Assembly: GCF_003946095.1 (NCBI RefSeq)
Contig: NZ_RHOD01000005.1
Coordinates: forward strand, 59,777 to 123,776
DNA length: 64,000 nt
From: Levilactobacillus lindianensis
Lineage (GTDB): Bacteria; Bacillota; Bacilli; Lactobacillales; Lactobacillaceae
Direction of reading: 5' to 3'
In this document: in pieces, positions 50,048-58,042 of the stretch
How the letters are laid out: each line of letters begins with the position of its first letter
Position numbering within the stretch: position 1 is the stretch's first letter
The notes under the pieces: generated by a model
Seen by the model: the letters and a program-made list of their open reading frames with translations, nothing else
Databases searched by the model: none
Told to the model about the DNA's origin: nothing
Program-made: the position numbers and the translations under genes

Positions 50048-51484
50048 TCAATTGGCGTTCATGCGATACCAATCATAGATGGATTCGGCCTGTTGCGCTG
50101 TCAGATAACGCAGGGCAATGGCTTGGTTATTATTGCCGTGACGCACGTTGACGGTGAGGTGCATCAGGTGAGTTCGCTTCATCCAGATCGACTGACGGAG
50201 GCGAACCGACTGGATCTTAGCCAGCGGCACCAAGTAAGTTTCTCGGGTCCACCAGTGGCCTGTTTGTAAGACCAAGAGGTGATGATTGACTAGACTGCCC
50301 CCGGTGTTGTTGGCCGCAAACAATCCCTGACCAAAAGCAATAATCAAGACGATGTCAAAGAGAGCGTTCCAAGTGGGCCAGAGCCAAGTAGCGATGGCGA
50401 CGGGAACTAAGGCGATGAGAAGCGCGTTGCGGACCAGTAACCAGCGTCGACCATTGGTGACGCTGAGGGCAGTTAGATCGGGTGCGGTGGTTGGTGTCCA
50501 GTCGACGAAGGGGTGCAGGTCGGCATAGCTCTGTTGCTGCGTGACGGCGGGCAATAGGACCAAGTCGTCGTTATTATCTTCGGCCGCCGCGCGGGAGGCC
50601 AAGAGAAGCTGGGTCGTTTGGATCGCAATCCACTGGCGAAAGATAGTCTGCTTGAAGCGGATGGCCTGAATACGTTGCAAAGGGACGGTGATCGTATTGC
50701 GTTGAAAGAGCCCCTTGGCGACTTGAATTTGATCGTTTGTGCGAGTGGCCCGAAAGCGGTAATAGCGAATTAACAGCATGACCGCGGTGAAGAGCCAGGC
50801 CCCCAAAGCAATCACCAGCGCACCACCAATGAGGAGCAGAACACTGAAATGTGCGAGGTCCGATCCCAGGCGTTCGATGAGATCATGTGGGAGTTTACCG
50901 TAGATTCCCAAGGCCACTAAGAGAATGGGGATGAATCCCGTCGATGTGAGAATAAATTGCCATTTGGAACGGGATGTCAAAGCATAGGTGGCCTGAACGG
51001 GCGGCGTCGCAACCGGTTCAGCTGAAGTTGCCGTGCTATTGTCGGTTGGGATTGCGTTGGCTGCTTGACGATAGCGGTCAATTAAAGCCGCCACATCGGG
51101 CGTCACTGCGGCTAGCCGAACTTCTGGCTTGCCGTCTTCATGGCTGGCCGTTTCGACTGAGACCTCTTCTAAATGAAACGGGGCCAAATAGAACCACTGT
51201 TTTCGTTGGACTGTTTGGATGCGGGCATATGGGATGTGCTCGTGATGACGAACTAAAATGCCCGAGTGAAATTCTAGGGCCGTTGGCGTGATGCGGTAGC
51301 TAATTGACCACCAGCTAATCAGGGGCCAGATGACAAAGATCAGAATCGCTGCGGGGATGAGAAGTTTACCCCACCAGGATTGATTCTGAGCCAGAATAAT
51401 AAGTAAGAGTGGCCACCAGTTTTTAACCGATTTAGCGAGGTGATCAAGTAAGCCTAAGGGATGGGTCCGTTTAGTTTTGGTCAT
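50048..51484 (-). CDS. PH domain-containing membrane protein, YdbT-like
   Basis: 478 aa. Three bacterial PH-like (bPH_2, formerly DUF304) modules separated by membrane helices: one near ALEFHSGILVRHHEHIPYARIQ (split here as ALEFHSGILVRHHEH and IPYARIQ), a second near QVAKGLFQRNTITVPLQRIQ and a third near LVLQTGHWWTRETYLVPLAKI. GGGAGG precedes ATG 51484. Its start overlaps the end of the YdbS-like gene by 14 bp, so the two are translationally coupled. YdbS/YdbT pairs are linked to membrane or envelope stress (for example bacteriocin resistance in Bacillus); here that is inference. Confidence 0.88.
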   Translation of the reverse strand: MTKTKRTHPLGLLDHLAKSVKNWWPLLLIILAQNQSWWGKLLIPAAILIFVIWPLISWWSISYRITPTALEFHSGILVRHHEHIPYARIQTVQRKQWFYLAPFHLEEVSVETASHEDGKPEVRLAAVTPDVAALIDRYRQAANAIPTDNSTATSAEPVATPPVQATYALTSRSKWQFILTSTGFIPILLVALGIYGKLPHDLIERLGSDLAHFSVLLLIGGALVIALGAWLFTAVMLLIRYYRFRATRTNDQIQVAKGLFQRNTITVPLQRIQAIRFKQTIFRQWIAIQTTQLLLASRAAAEDNNDDLVLLPAVTQQQSYADLHPFVDWTPTTAPDLTALSVTNGRRWLLVRNALLIALVPVAIATWLWPTWNALFDIVLIIAFGQGLFAANNTGGSLVNHHLLVLQTGHWWTRETYLVPLAKIQSVRLRQSIWMKRTHLMHLTVNVRHGNNNQAIALRYLTAQQAESIYDWYRMNAN

Positions 51485-51947
51485 GGCGGGCCTCCCGAGC
51501 GAGTTGCATGATCTGATCGCGTAGCTGCTCGGCGATCGCTAGCTCCAATCCTTCGATGGTATGAGTCGTGGAAGCTGTGGCCACGGTGACTTTAGAGAGT
51601 TTTTGCCACTGGAGTAGCGGTCCTGCATTGAGCGTCACATTTTGGACCCGAGCAATGGGGATGGCGACGCGCTTCTTAAAGATAAAGCCAGCCTGCATCT
51701 CGACGGCAGTGTCGGAAATCATGTAACGGGTGAAGCGATAACGATAGGGAATCAGGGCGGTTTCAACGATGGGTTCACCAATAGCAATGACGAGCATGGT
51801 GACGGTCAGCCAGGCCGCCCAATTCCAGTAGGTTTGAGCCAACCAGAATAAGCCGGTTACGATGAGTAGCACCAGTAGGCTACCGATGGCGCTGATTCCC
51901 CAGATCAGTTTGATTCGATTGGGCAGTGGGTTTCGGATTTGTGACAT
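51471..51947 (-). CDS. PH domain-containing membrane protein, YdbS-like
   Basis: 158 aa. Two membrane helices near the N-terminus (LLVLLIVTGLFWLAQTYW, LTVTMLVIAIGEPIV) followed by one bPH_2 module (DTAVEMQAGFIFKKRVAIPI, ARVQNVTLNAGPLLQ). AGGAGAGGAAG precedes ATG 51947. First gene of the YdbS-YdbT-DUF2200 run. Confidence 0.88.
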   Translation of the reverse strand: MSQIRNPLPNRIKLIWGISAIGSLLVLLIVTGLFWLAQTYWNWAAWLTVTMLVIAIGEPIVETALIPYRYRFTRYMISDTAVEMQAGFIFKKRVAIPIARVQNVTLNAGPLLQWQKLSKVTVATASTTHTIEGLELAIAEQLRDQIMQLAREARHDQN

Positions 51948-52100
51948 ATGTAAACTTCCTCTCCTGTTAGAAACAGTGTAGCAGAGGCGGTTGGTCGCAG
52001 CAAATTGGCACTGTTGAGGAAAATATTTTTTAGGTTGATCTAGACCAGTTATCGCGGCAGGTGAAACGATTAACCTGGCGTGATAACCTCAATTTTGGAT

Positions 52101-52129
52101 TTGACGACTTGGCGATGAGCCCGTATAAT
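52101..52129 (+). promoter_or_regulatory. Promoter of the deoxyribosyltransferase operon
   Basis: TTGACG (52101-52106), 17-bp spacer, TATAAT (52124-52129): near-consensus. Start near 52136. Confidence 0.85.
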
Positions 52130-52135
52130 ACTCTC

Positions 52136-52256
52136 CAATAAGTAAACAGTCCTTTGAAGTTAGTCCCGTGAGGCTAACAAAGGTACGGTAGAAACCACTG
52201 GGGAACCAGTGGGGGCTAGCGGCTGGAATCCTCGCGGGATTCGGCCGCTTTTTTTA
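52136..52256 (+). promoter_or_regulatory. PyrR-type RNA attenuator
   Basis: The leader has the PyrR-binding hairpin: CCTTTGAAGTTAG, loop TCCCGTGAGG, CTAACAAAGG (52151-52183), matching the known pattern with a purine-rich GAGGCU on the 3' side. An intermediate stem (AACCACTGG / CCAGTGG) and a strong terminator follow (AGCGGC-GAATCC / GGGATTC-GCCGCT with T7, 52217-52256). In pyr operons PyrR with UMP promotes termination. Here it precedes pyrimidine-salvage genes. In the gap 51948-52296 nothing else is seen. Confidence 0.85.
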
Positions 52257-52296
52257 TGGCCCAGGACTGAATTAAACTCACTTGGAGGAATTCATC

Positions 52297-52737
52297 ATGG
52301 CACAAATCTACGTTGCAAGTCCGTTCTTTAGTCCCGAACAAATCGACCGCGTTCAACGGGTTGAACAGGCCTTAGAAGCTAATCCCACGGTCGTTGATTT
52401 CTACTCACCACGGCTGCATCAAGACGCCGAACACGAACAATTTACCAAGCCTTGGGCGACTGAGATCTATCACCGTGACATGGACCAGATCGCAGCGGCT
52501 CAGATCGTGGTGACGGTGATTGACTTTGAGGCTGAGAATGTGGATTCTGGTACGGCCTACGAACTGGGGGTGGCCACGATGAGTCACAAGCCAATCATCG
52601 TGCTCCAAGAGAAGACGGAACAGGTCAACTTGATGATTTCGGAAAGTTTGCACTGGTACACTCAAGATGTGAACGCCCTTGCTACCTATGATTTTCAACA
52701 ACTACCCGGCAATGAGTTTACCGGTAAAGTTCTGTAA
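52297..52737 (+). CDS. Nucleoside 2-deoxyribosyltransferase
   Basis: 146 aa from ATG 52297 (GGAGG 8 bp upstream). N-terminal QIYVASPFFSPEQ and the central DSGTAYELG (about 83-91, with the nucleophilic glutamate at about 89) are family hallmarks. The enzyme moves deoxyribose between bases in the cytoplasm for nucleoside salvage. It is slightly shorter than the classical 157-aa Lactobacillus enzyme. It shares a PyrR-type attenuator with the permease downstream, which suits pyrimidine control. Confidence 0.92.
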   Translation: MAQIYVASPFFSPEQIDRVQRVEQALEANPTVVDFYSPRLHQDAEHEQFTKPWATEIYHRDMDQIAAAQIVVTVIDFEAENVDSGTAYELGVATMSHKPIIVLQEKTEQVNLMISESLHWYTQDVNALATYDFQQLPGNEFTGKVL

Positions 52738-52764
52738 TTCACGATCATCAAGGAGGGGCTAATT

Positions 52765-54183
52765 ATGGCACAGGAAGTTAAAACGCTAGTCAAAGCGCCG
52801 GCCAAAACTTATGGCCGCGTCGATGCGGTACCGCGTGAGAGTCGCCGTATGGGAAACTGGGATTTGTTTGCGACCTGGATTGGGGCTAACGCCAACAACG
52901 GGACCTGGTATATCGGTGGGGTGATCGCGGCTTGTGGTTTCTTGACAGCCTCGACGACGCTGATGATCGTGGGGGTTCTAGCTTACGTTCTTCTGGCCGC
53001 GGCGAGCTACATGGGCTATCGTACCGGATTACCCGCGATGGCACTGACCCGGGCCTCGTTTGGCCTGCGCGGAAGCATCGTGCCATCGGTAATCAATGTC
53101 GTTCAGTTCATTGGTTGGGCCGCGGTGAATACCTTCATTGCCGCGACGTCAATCAGCTACATATTTGGCGAGCTGTTCGGTTGGCCGCTCTATGGTAAGC
53201 CGGGCGGGACCTTTGGCCTCGTCGTGGGGATTGTCATCATGAGTGTGTTGCACCTCTTGAGCATCTCGATGGGGGAACGATCGGTGCGGTTGATCGAACG
53301 AGTCGGGATTATCCTGGTTGTTGTCTTCGTTCTCTGGGAATCGGTAGTGGTCTTTCAAACGGTCTCGTTCCACGACATCGTGAGTTGGCAACCACCCCAT
53401 GCCTTGAAGATGTCATCCGGTGTGGCGGCGGATACGCTGGCGGCCTTTAACTTAGCCTGGGTGACGGCGGCCTCCGATTTCAGTCGCTTTACCAATAAAC
53501 GTTCGGCGGCTACGACGGCGTCTTTCTTAGGGGCCAACATCGGGCTCTTCTGGTTCGCACTGATTGGCCTCTTCGCCACGATTGGCACGGCTGTATCGTT
53601 GAACCATTTTGACCCGAATAACTCGGACCCCAGTACGGTGGCGGCTAAACTAGGCCTGGGCGTGATTGCTCTGCTGGTGATTGTCCTGACGAGTACGACA
53701 GCGAATGCCGTCAATTTGATGTCAGCGGGGTCGGCCCTAACCAACATCACCCATCGCCTGTCCTTAAATGTAAGCCTATGGGTGGTAACGATTCTGGCAA
53801 CCGCAGTGAGTTTCATTCCGGTGTATCTCGCTAGTTTCCTGGACGTCTTCGAAACCTTCCTCGATGGGATTGGCATGTTTCTAGGGCCGGAGATTGCCAT
53901 CTTCCTACTTGATTACTTTGTCCTGAAACGCCGTCGTTACCAACTTAAGGAATTTACGGCCGTCCGCGGGGCTTACTGGTATGCCCATGGGGTGAATTGG
54001 GTAGCCGTGGCTAGCTGGGCGCTTGGAGTGGCTTCTTACTGGGGACTTAAGCAGGTCAGTGTGATTGCGGATACTGTCGGGGCCACGTTTATTGCCATGG
54101 TTTTGACGGCTTTGATTTACTGGATTGGGATGTCGGTGACAGCCACTACCTCTCGTGTCGACGGTGAAGAGCAGGTAAGCTAG
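52765..54183 (+). CDS. NCS1-family cytosine/purine permease (CodB-like)
   Basis: 472 aa, twelve membrane segments. NCS1 features: ESRRMGNWDLFATWIGANANN (seen as ESRRMGNWDLF, then TWIGANANNGTW), MGYRTGLPAMALTRASFGLRG, VQFIGWAAVNTF, AWVTAASDFSRF. Imports a nucleobase such as cytosine by proton or sodium symport. AAGGAGGGG precedes ATG 52765. Second gene of the PyrR-attenuated operon, giving base uptake next to base exchange. Confidence 0.9.
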   Translation: MAQEVKTLVKAPAKTYGRVDAVPRESRRMGNWDLFATWIGANANNGTWYIGGVIAACGFLTASTTLMIVGVLAYVLLAAASYMGYRTGLPAMALTRASFGLRGSIVPSVINVVQFIGWAAVNTFIAATSISYIFGELFGWPLYGKPGGTFGLVVGIVIMSVLHLLSISMGERSVRLIERVGIILVVVFVLWESVVVFQTVSFHDIVSWQPPHALKMSSGVAADTLAAFNLAWVTAASDFSRFTNKRSAATTASFLGANIGLFWFALIGLFATIGTAVSLNHFDPNNSDPSTVAAKLGLGVIALLVIVLTSTTANAVNLMSAGSALTNITHRLSLNVSLWVVTILATAVSFIPVYLASFLDVFETFLDGIGMFLGPEIAIFLLDYFVLKRRRYQLKEFTAVRGAYWYAHGVNWVAVASWALGVASYWGLKQVSVIADTVGATFIAMVLTALIYWIGMSVTATTSRVDGEEQVS

Positions 54184-54298
54184 TTCAAGTTTACCGCCTG
54201 CTAAGGTTAGGGTTAGACTTTAACCGTGCTACAGAAGGTCTGGTCTGAATTGCCGTCATTTGAACTACTAAATGTTTAAGTTGGATAAAACGAAATTA

Positions 54299-54347
54299 AA
54301 AACTGGTGCCCATGGCTTGGAAGTCTCCAAACGATGGGTACCAGTTT
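54299..54347. terminator. Bidirectional terminator
   Basis: Long stem AAACTGGTGCCCATGGC-TTGGA / TCCAA-ACGATGGGTACCAGTTT between convergent genes. Confidence 0.85.
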
Positions 54348-54400
54348 GTTTTGTCGAAACGTATTTTTGTGGATTAGCTGTTGGTATCTGGGATGTGCTC

Positions 54401-54904
54401 CTAATGGCCAGCCGCGGCGCCACTAGCGGCGGCTTCCGCTTGCTTCTTGACGTAGTCAATCGCAATGACTAAGCCCACTAATAGGAGTTCGGCTTGATCA
54501 TCTAAGACCGAGATTTCGTACTTATCGCCGACACTAAACCAACGCTTACGAATCTGGCCGACAACCGTCCCCTGGCGCGAGACGTCAAAGTCCATGTCCC
54601 AGAAGTCACCGGAAACCGTGAGGCCGGCTGCTGTCAGGTCGTAGTGGGGTTTCAAAAAGGTGAAACGCTTTTGAATTGTTGCCACTGCCCGACCACCGAT
54701 CTCCAGAGTGAATTGGGGCATCAGGGTGAGGGGCTTCTTCGTCACGCTGGCGACGACGCGGTCGTTGAGATCGAGGATGTCAAAGTGTTTAGGAATCCGA
54801 AAGACGCTACCAACCGCGTGGTAGACAGGATTATCATGTTCATCAAGAATATCGAACTTGTCCCGCAAAGATAGAACTTTTTGATTTAGGTAGAGTTTAG
54901 TCAT
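54401..54904 (-). CDS. LURP-one-related / YxjI family protein
   Basis: 167 aa. A beta-rich tubby-like fold: LYLNQKVLSLRDKFDILDE, repeated FDILD, TLMPQFTLEIGG, FTFLKPHYDL and C-terminal hydrophobic helix LLLVGLVIAIDYVKKQA. The LURP-one/YxjI family is related to scramblases and may bind membranes; function in bacteria is not established. GGAGGAGAAA precedes ATG 54904. Monocistronic. Confidence 0.88.
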   Translation of the reverse strand: MTKLYLNQKVLSLRDKFDILDEHDNPVYHAVGSVFRIPKHFDILDLNDRVVASVTKKPLTLMPQFTLEIGGRAVATIQKRFTFLKPHYDLTAAGLTVSGDFWDMDFDVSRQGTVVGQIRKRWFSVGDKYEISVLDDQAELLLVGLVIAIDYVKKQAEAAASGAAAGH

Positions 54905-55010
54905 GATTTCTCCTCCAATATGAGTTGAAGTTCAGGTAACTCGCTGTTCTGAGTAATTAGATCTATCATAGTTGACTTTTGGGACGATTGGAAGATGTTG
55001 GCGGAGATTT

Positions 55011-55057
55011 AAAAACTAAGCGCCCAGACCCAGGATCGTTCGGGCAGGGTGCCTAGT
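55011..55057 (-). terminator. Terminator of the pga operon
   Basis: On the minus strand ACTAGGCACCC / GGGCGCTTAGT then TTTT; it overlaps the last codons of the pgaB-like gene. Confidence 0.7.
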
Positions 55058-55958
55058 CTTTTTGCGGCTTGGTTGACGATAACCACGTCTTCATAGACGG
55101 CCAACTCTCTTGGTTAACCACGATTCGTGGGGTCACGTTGAGATCGGTTTGGTCGGTCACGATTCCGGAGTTTAGGGTAGCGACCCAATCGAGGTGCTGA
55201 CTCGCCAAAAAGCGATTGATTTGGGTGGTGCCAGAACCGTAAGGAAAGGCAAACGAGGTGGCCAAGACGCCGGTGTGTTGCCGTAGTTCTCGTTTAGACA
55301 GATCGAAATCGCGCTGGAAACGACCTGCAAAATGTGGCTGCATAAAGACTGGTTGAAAACGAGCGTTCAAGTGGTGCAGGTTGTGGGTGTGTAACCCTAA
55401 AGTCATGAGAGCCCCAGCGGACTGCTGAGCTGCGGTAATTTGGCGCCAAGTTGCCAGTTGGGTTCCCTCGCGGTACTCGCCGGTATTGCCGGTGATGATG
55501 AAGGCTGTGAAGGGGAAGTTGTAGTGCTTCATCACGGGGATGGCGTTATCGACCACGGTTCGGTCGATGTCGTCAAAGCTCAACACAGCATATTTACCGT
55601 GGATGGGTTTTCCTGACCGCACCATCTGGGTCATGGTATCGGCGGAGATGACCTGCACGTGATGGTCCTTTAGAAACTTCATTTGGGACTTGAATTGGTC
55701 CAGTGGCACGTTGAATTCATGGAGTTGTGAGTTGTTTGAAAGGCCTTGAACCAGACGGGTGGGTAAGGAATCTTGCAGGACGCGATGGTAACAGAAGACC
55801 ATAATACCATTTTTCACGTGCTGGTACTGGGCGGGTAGCGCGTAGCCAGCTTGCATGTGTTGTTGGTGATCGGCCTGCCGGTGGGCGGTCCAGCCTAAGG
55901 TGAAGATTAGGGTAACTAGCAGGCTCACTAAGAGGCTTTTACGAAATAAACGCGACAT
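55053..55958 (-). CDS. pgaB: Polysaccharide deacetylase, PgaB/IcaB-like
   Basis: 301 aa from ATG 55958 (minus), with GGGAGG upstream; start overlaps the previous stop (TAATG). One N-terminal membrane/signal segment (LLVSLLVTLIFTLGW) then a NodB-type deacetylase: MVFCYHRVL, AVLSFDDIDRT (metal-site aspartates), TLGLHTHNLHH (metal histidines), FAFPYGSG. This matches the membrane-anchored IcaB class that partly deacetylates poly-N-acetylglucosamine outside the cell. Third gene of the operon. Confidence 0.88.
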   Translation of the reverse strand: MSRLFRKSLLVSLLVTLIFTLGWTAHRQADHQQHMQAGYALPAQYQHVKNGIMVFCYHRVLQDSLPTRLVQGLSNNSQLHEFNVPLDQFKSQMKFLKDHHVQVISADTMTQMVRSGKPIHGKYAVLSFDDIDRTVVDNAIPVMKHYNFPFTAFIITGNTGEYREGTQLATWRQITAAQQSAGALMTLGLHTHNLHHLNARFQPVFMQPHFAGRFQRDFDLSKRELRQHTGVLATSFAFPYGSGTTQINRFLASQHLDWVATLNSGIVTDQTDLNVTPRIVVNQESWPSMKTWLSSTKPQKD

Positions 55959-56248
55959 TAGCGTTCCTCCCTTCGTAGGCAAGCCCACCGCCAACCGGCG
56001 TAGATGGGAACCAGGACGAGTAGGAGGCCGATCAGCGCTAACAGATGGTCATCGGCGTGGGCTTTTAAATTGAAAAGTAGGTAGAGGCTGACCAGCGTAT
56101 CGCTGTACCAGCCAGCTTTAAAGCTGATATTGGCCAATACGATCAGCGCGACAAACCCCCACAGAGTCGTCAGGACAAGACCGCGAACGTAGCGGCTAAG
56201 ACGACTCGTTTGGTGACGAATGATGGGATCTAGCGGTTGTTTTTGCAT
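55958..56248 (-). CDS. pgaD: PgaD/IcaD-like small membrane subunit
   Basis: 96 aa from ATG 56248 (minus) with GGGGGAT upstream. Two membrane helices (LVLTTLWGFVALIVLANI and LLALIGLLLVLVPIYAGW) separated by a loop of about 25 residues, and a basic tail. Size, topology and position directly after the synthase, one base away, identify it as the PgaD/IcaD accessory subunit needed for synthase activity. Sequence identity in this family is low, so the call rests partly on context. Confidence 0.75.
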   Translation of the reverse strand: MQKQPLDPIIRHQTSRLSRYVRGLVLTTLWGFVALIVLANISFKAGWYSDTLVSLYLLFNLKAHADDHLLALIGLLLVLVPIYAGWRWACLRREER

Positions 56249-56249
56249 G

Positions 56250-57470
56250 TTAAATCCCCCGATCTGGACTGCGCCAAGTGCCGGTCCGTTGTGGACTGAT
56301 AAAGTAAGAGCCAATTGCCGAGAGGCAGCTGATTAGGTTGACCATCCAATAGTACAGCACATAGATGGGAACGAGTAGTAACTCCGGAACGGCAAGCTTG
56401 GCAGTAACTTGTGAGGATAGGAAGCCTACGGTGAATTGAATTCCACTGAGTAGGAGGAGGACGACGAGGAGGTTTCCATCCAAGGATAGTCCATGAAGGA
56501 AGAGTAGCTGAATCGTATAGCTGACGACACTTAACGCCGTGAGGACGGCCCACAGGTTGCTGACGACGGTCTCCAATAACAGAAAACGTTGACCCCAAGG
56601 ATTGCGATAGAAGCCGCGCCAATTGGTGACTAGAACTTCGAGGCCACCTCGCGACCAGCGTTGTCGTTGCTTAATCAGGCCACGTAAGCGTTCGGGAACT
56701 AGGATCCAGCAGATGGCTCGCGGTTCGTAGGCGACGCGCCAGTGGTGGCGATAAAGCCGCCAGGTGACGTCGATGTCTTCAGTCATGACATCGGGGTTCC
56801 AGCCGCCAACGGCAACCAAGGCTTCGCGGCGAAAAGCCACGATAACGCCTGAGACGGTGGTAATGCTCCCCGTTAAATAGGCTTGGGCCTTCTTAATCAG
56901 ATCGATCACCCCAATGTACTCCAACAACTGCAGGCGACCTAAAAGGTTGGACCGGTTACGGACGACGGGTTTCCCTGTGACGGCGCCATAGTCTGTTTGA
57001 GCGAGTAGCGTGGTCATTAATTGGGTCACGGCACCCGGAGACAGGAGTGAGTCGGCATCAATAGCCACGAGATAATCTCCCCGAGCAACTCGTAGTCCTT
57101 GATTTAGGGCGTTAGCCTTGCCTTGGTTCACCGGTAGTGCCACGATCGTGATGTTCAGTTGGCCGCGCCACTGTTCCTTTAGTGAAGCCATGAGTTCCCG
57201 GGTAGCATCGCTACTACAGTCATCAATTAAGACCACTTCGTAATGGCGGTAATCCAATGCGGCTAAGGACTGGATAGCTTCTGCCAGTGTCGCCACTTCG
57301 TTGTGGGCCGGAACCAAGATCGAAACGAATGGGGCCTCGACAGGTTTGACCAGAGGCCGGGATTGTTGCCGCCGATAAAGGCTTGAAAACAGGCAGCCGG
57401 TAATCCAAATGATCGAAACGAAGATGGGATAACCGACCACAAAGGCCGTGCTTAGATTGTTAAACCACAT
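56250..57470 (-). CDS. pgaC: Poly-beta-1,6-N-acetylglucosamine synthase, PgaC/IcaA-like
   Basis: 406 aa from ATG 57470 (minus). N-terminal membrane helix, family-2 glycosyltransferase core with SILVPAHNEVATL, VVLIDDCSSDATRE, AIDADSLL (DxD), MTEDIDVTWRL (TED general base) and RQRWSRGG (QxxRW), then three or four C-terminal helices. This is the processive membrane synthase of PNAG. It leads an operon with pgaD- and pgaB-like genes. The fourth gene of the staphylococcal set (icaC) and a local regulator are missing here. Confidence 0.88.
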   Translation of the reverse strand: MWFNNLSTAFVVGYPIFVSIIWITGCLFSSLYRRQQSRPLVKPVEAPFVSILVPAHNEVATLAEAIQSLAALDYRHYEVVLIDDCSSDATRELMASLKEQWRGQLNITIVALPVNQGKANALNQGLRVARGDYLVAIDADSLLSPGAVTQLMTTLLAQTDYGAVTGKPVVRNRSNLLGRLQLLEYIGVIDLIKKAQAYLTGSITTVSGVIVAFRREALVAVGGWNPDVMTEDIDVTWRLYRHHWRVAYEPRAICWILVPERLRGLIKQRQRWSRGGLEVLVTNWRGFYRNPWGQRFLLLETVVSNLWAVLTALSVVSYTIQLLFLHGLSLDGNLLVVLLLLSGIQFTVGFLSSQVTAKLAVPELLLVPIYVLYYWMVNLISCLSAIGSYFISPQRTGTWRSPDRGI

Positions 57471-57701
57471 AACTTTAAAATTCTCCCCCAATATTGAACA
57501 TAAACGATATTAACTAGCTTGACCTAGAGCATAGCATGCTAGGACAGGGGACGAAATGGCGGAAATGAAATGTGGTAAAAACGTAAGCTTTAATAATTAT
57601 ATTTGTTTTTAATTGTTCTGGACCGAGCAGTCGATGAGAATTTTTAGGGGCCACCGTGGTAGAATGAAGAGTGGAAAGATAAGAATTGGAGGGTGATCGG
57701 A

Positions 57702-57944
57702 ATGATGCAAAAGATGCCAATTTTACCATTAATGGACCGGTTGGTTGCGGGCGAAAGCGTAACGCTATCCACGGACGTTGGTCAGGATGTGCTAATTCAG
57801 CCAGAGGTCGTCGAAGGCCGCATGACCGGGAACTACCTGAGCAGTGCCTTACCAGGTGTGCGTTACGATGACCCACGGATTATTTTAAAGGAAACGTTGA
57901 CGGACTTCGATGAACGTAACATTACCATTACCAGCATCGATTAG
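57702..57944 (+). CDS. Small conserved-looking protein of unknown function
   Basis: 80 aa from ATG 57702, with GGAGGGTGA 5 bp upstream. Acidic and soluble, rich in Val, Leu and Asp, with no membrane segment. Near its end it reads DDPRIILKETLTDFDERN. Not recognised. An extended -10 (TGGTAGAAT, 57657-57665) and a following GC-rich hairpin suggest an independent small gene. Divergent from the pga operon, so it could share regulation with it, but nothing shows this. Confidence 0.65.
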   Translation: MMQKMPILPLMDRLVAGESVTLSTDVGQDVLIQPEVVEGRMTGNYLSSALPGVRYDDPRIILKETLTDFDERNITITSID

Positions 57945-57970
57945 TCCGGCGGTTAAATAAACAGAGCAGA

Positions 57971-57997
57971 CCCCCTTTAGCCCATTGGGCAAGGGGG
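57971..57997 (+). terminator. Terminator-like hairpin
   Basis: CCCCCTTTAGCCC-att-GGGCAAGGGGG; T-run weak. Confidence 0.5.
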
Positions 57998-58042
57998 CCT
58001 TGTCTATATCATCAAGCCGATTGAAAAGTGAAGTGAAGTAAA

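Noticed and set aside
53355..53900. 181-codon open frame on the minus strand
   Set aside because: Antisense to the NCS1 permease gene, no start signals.
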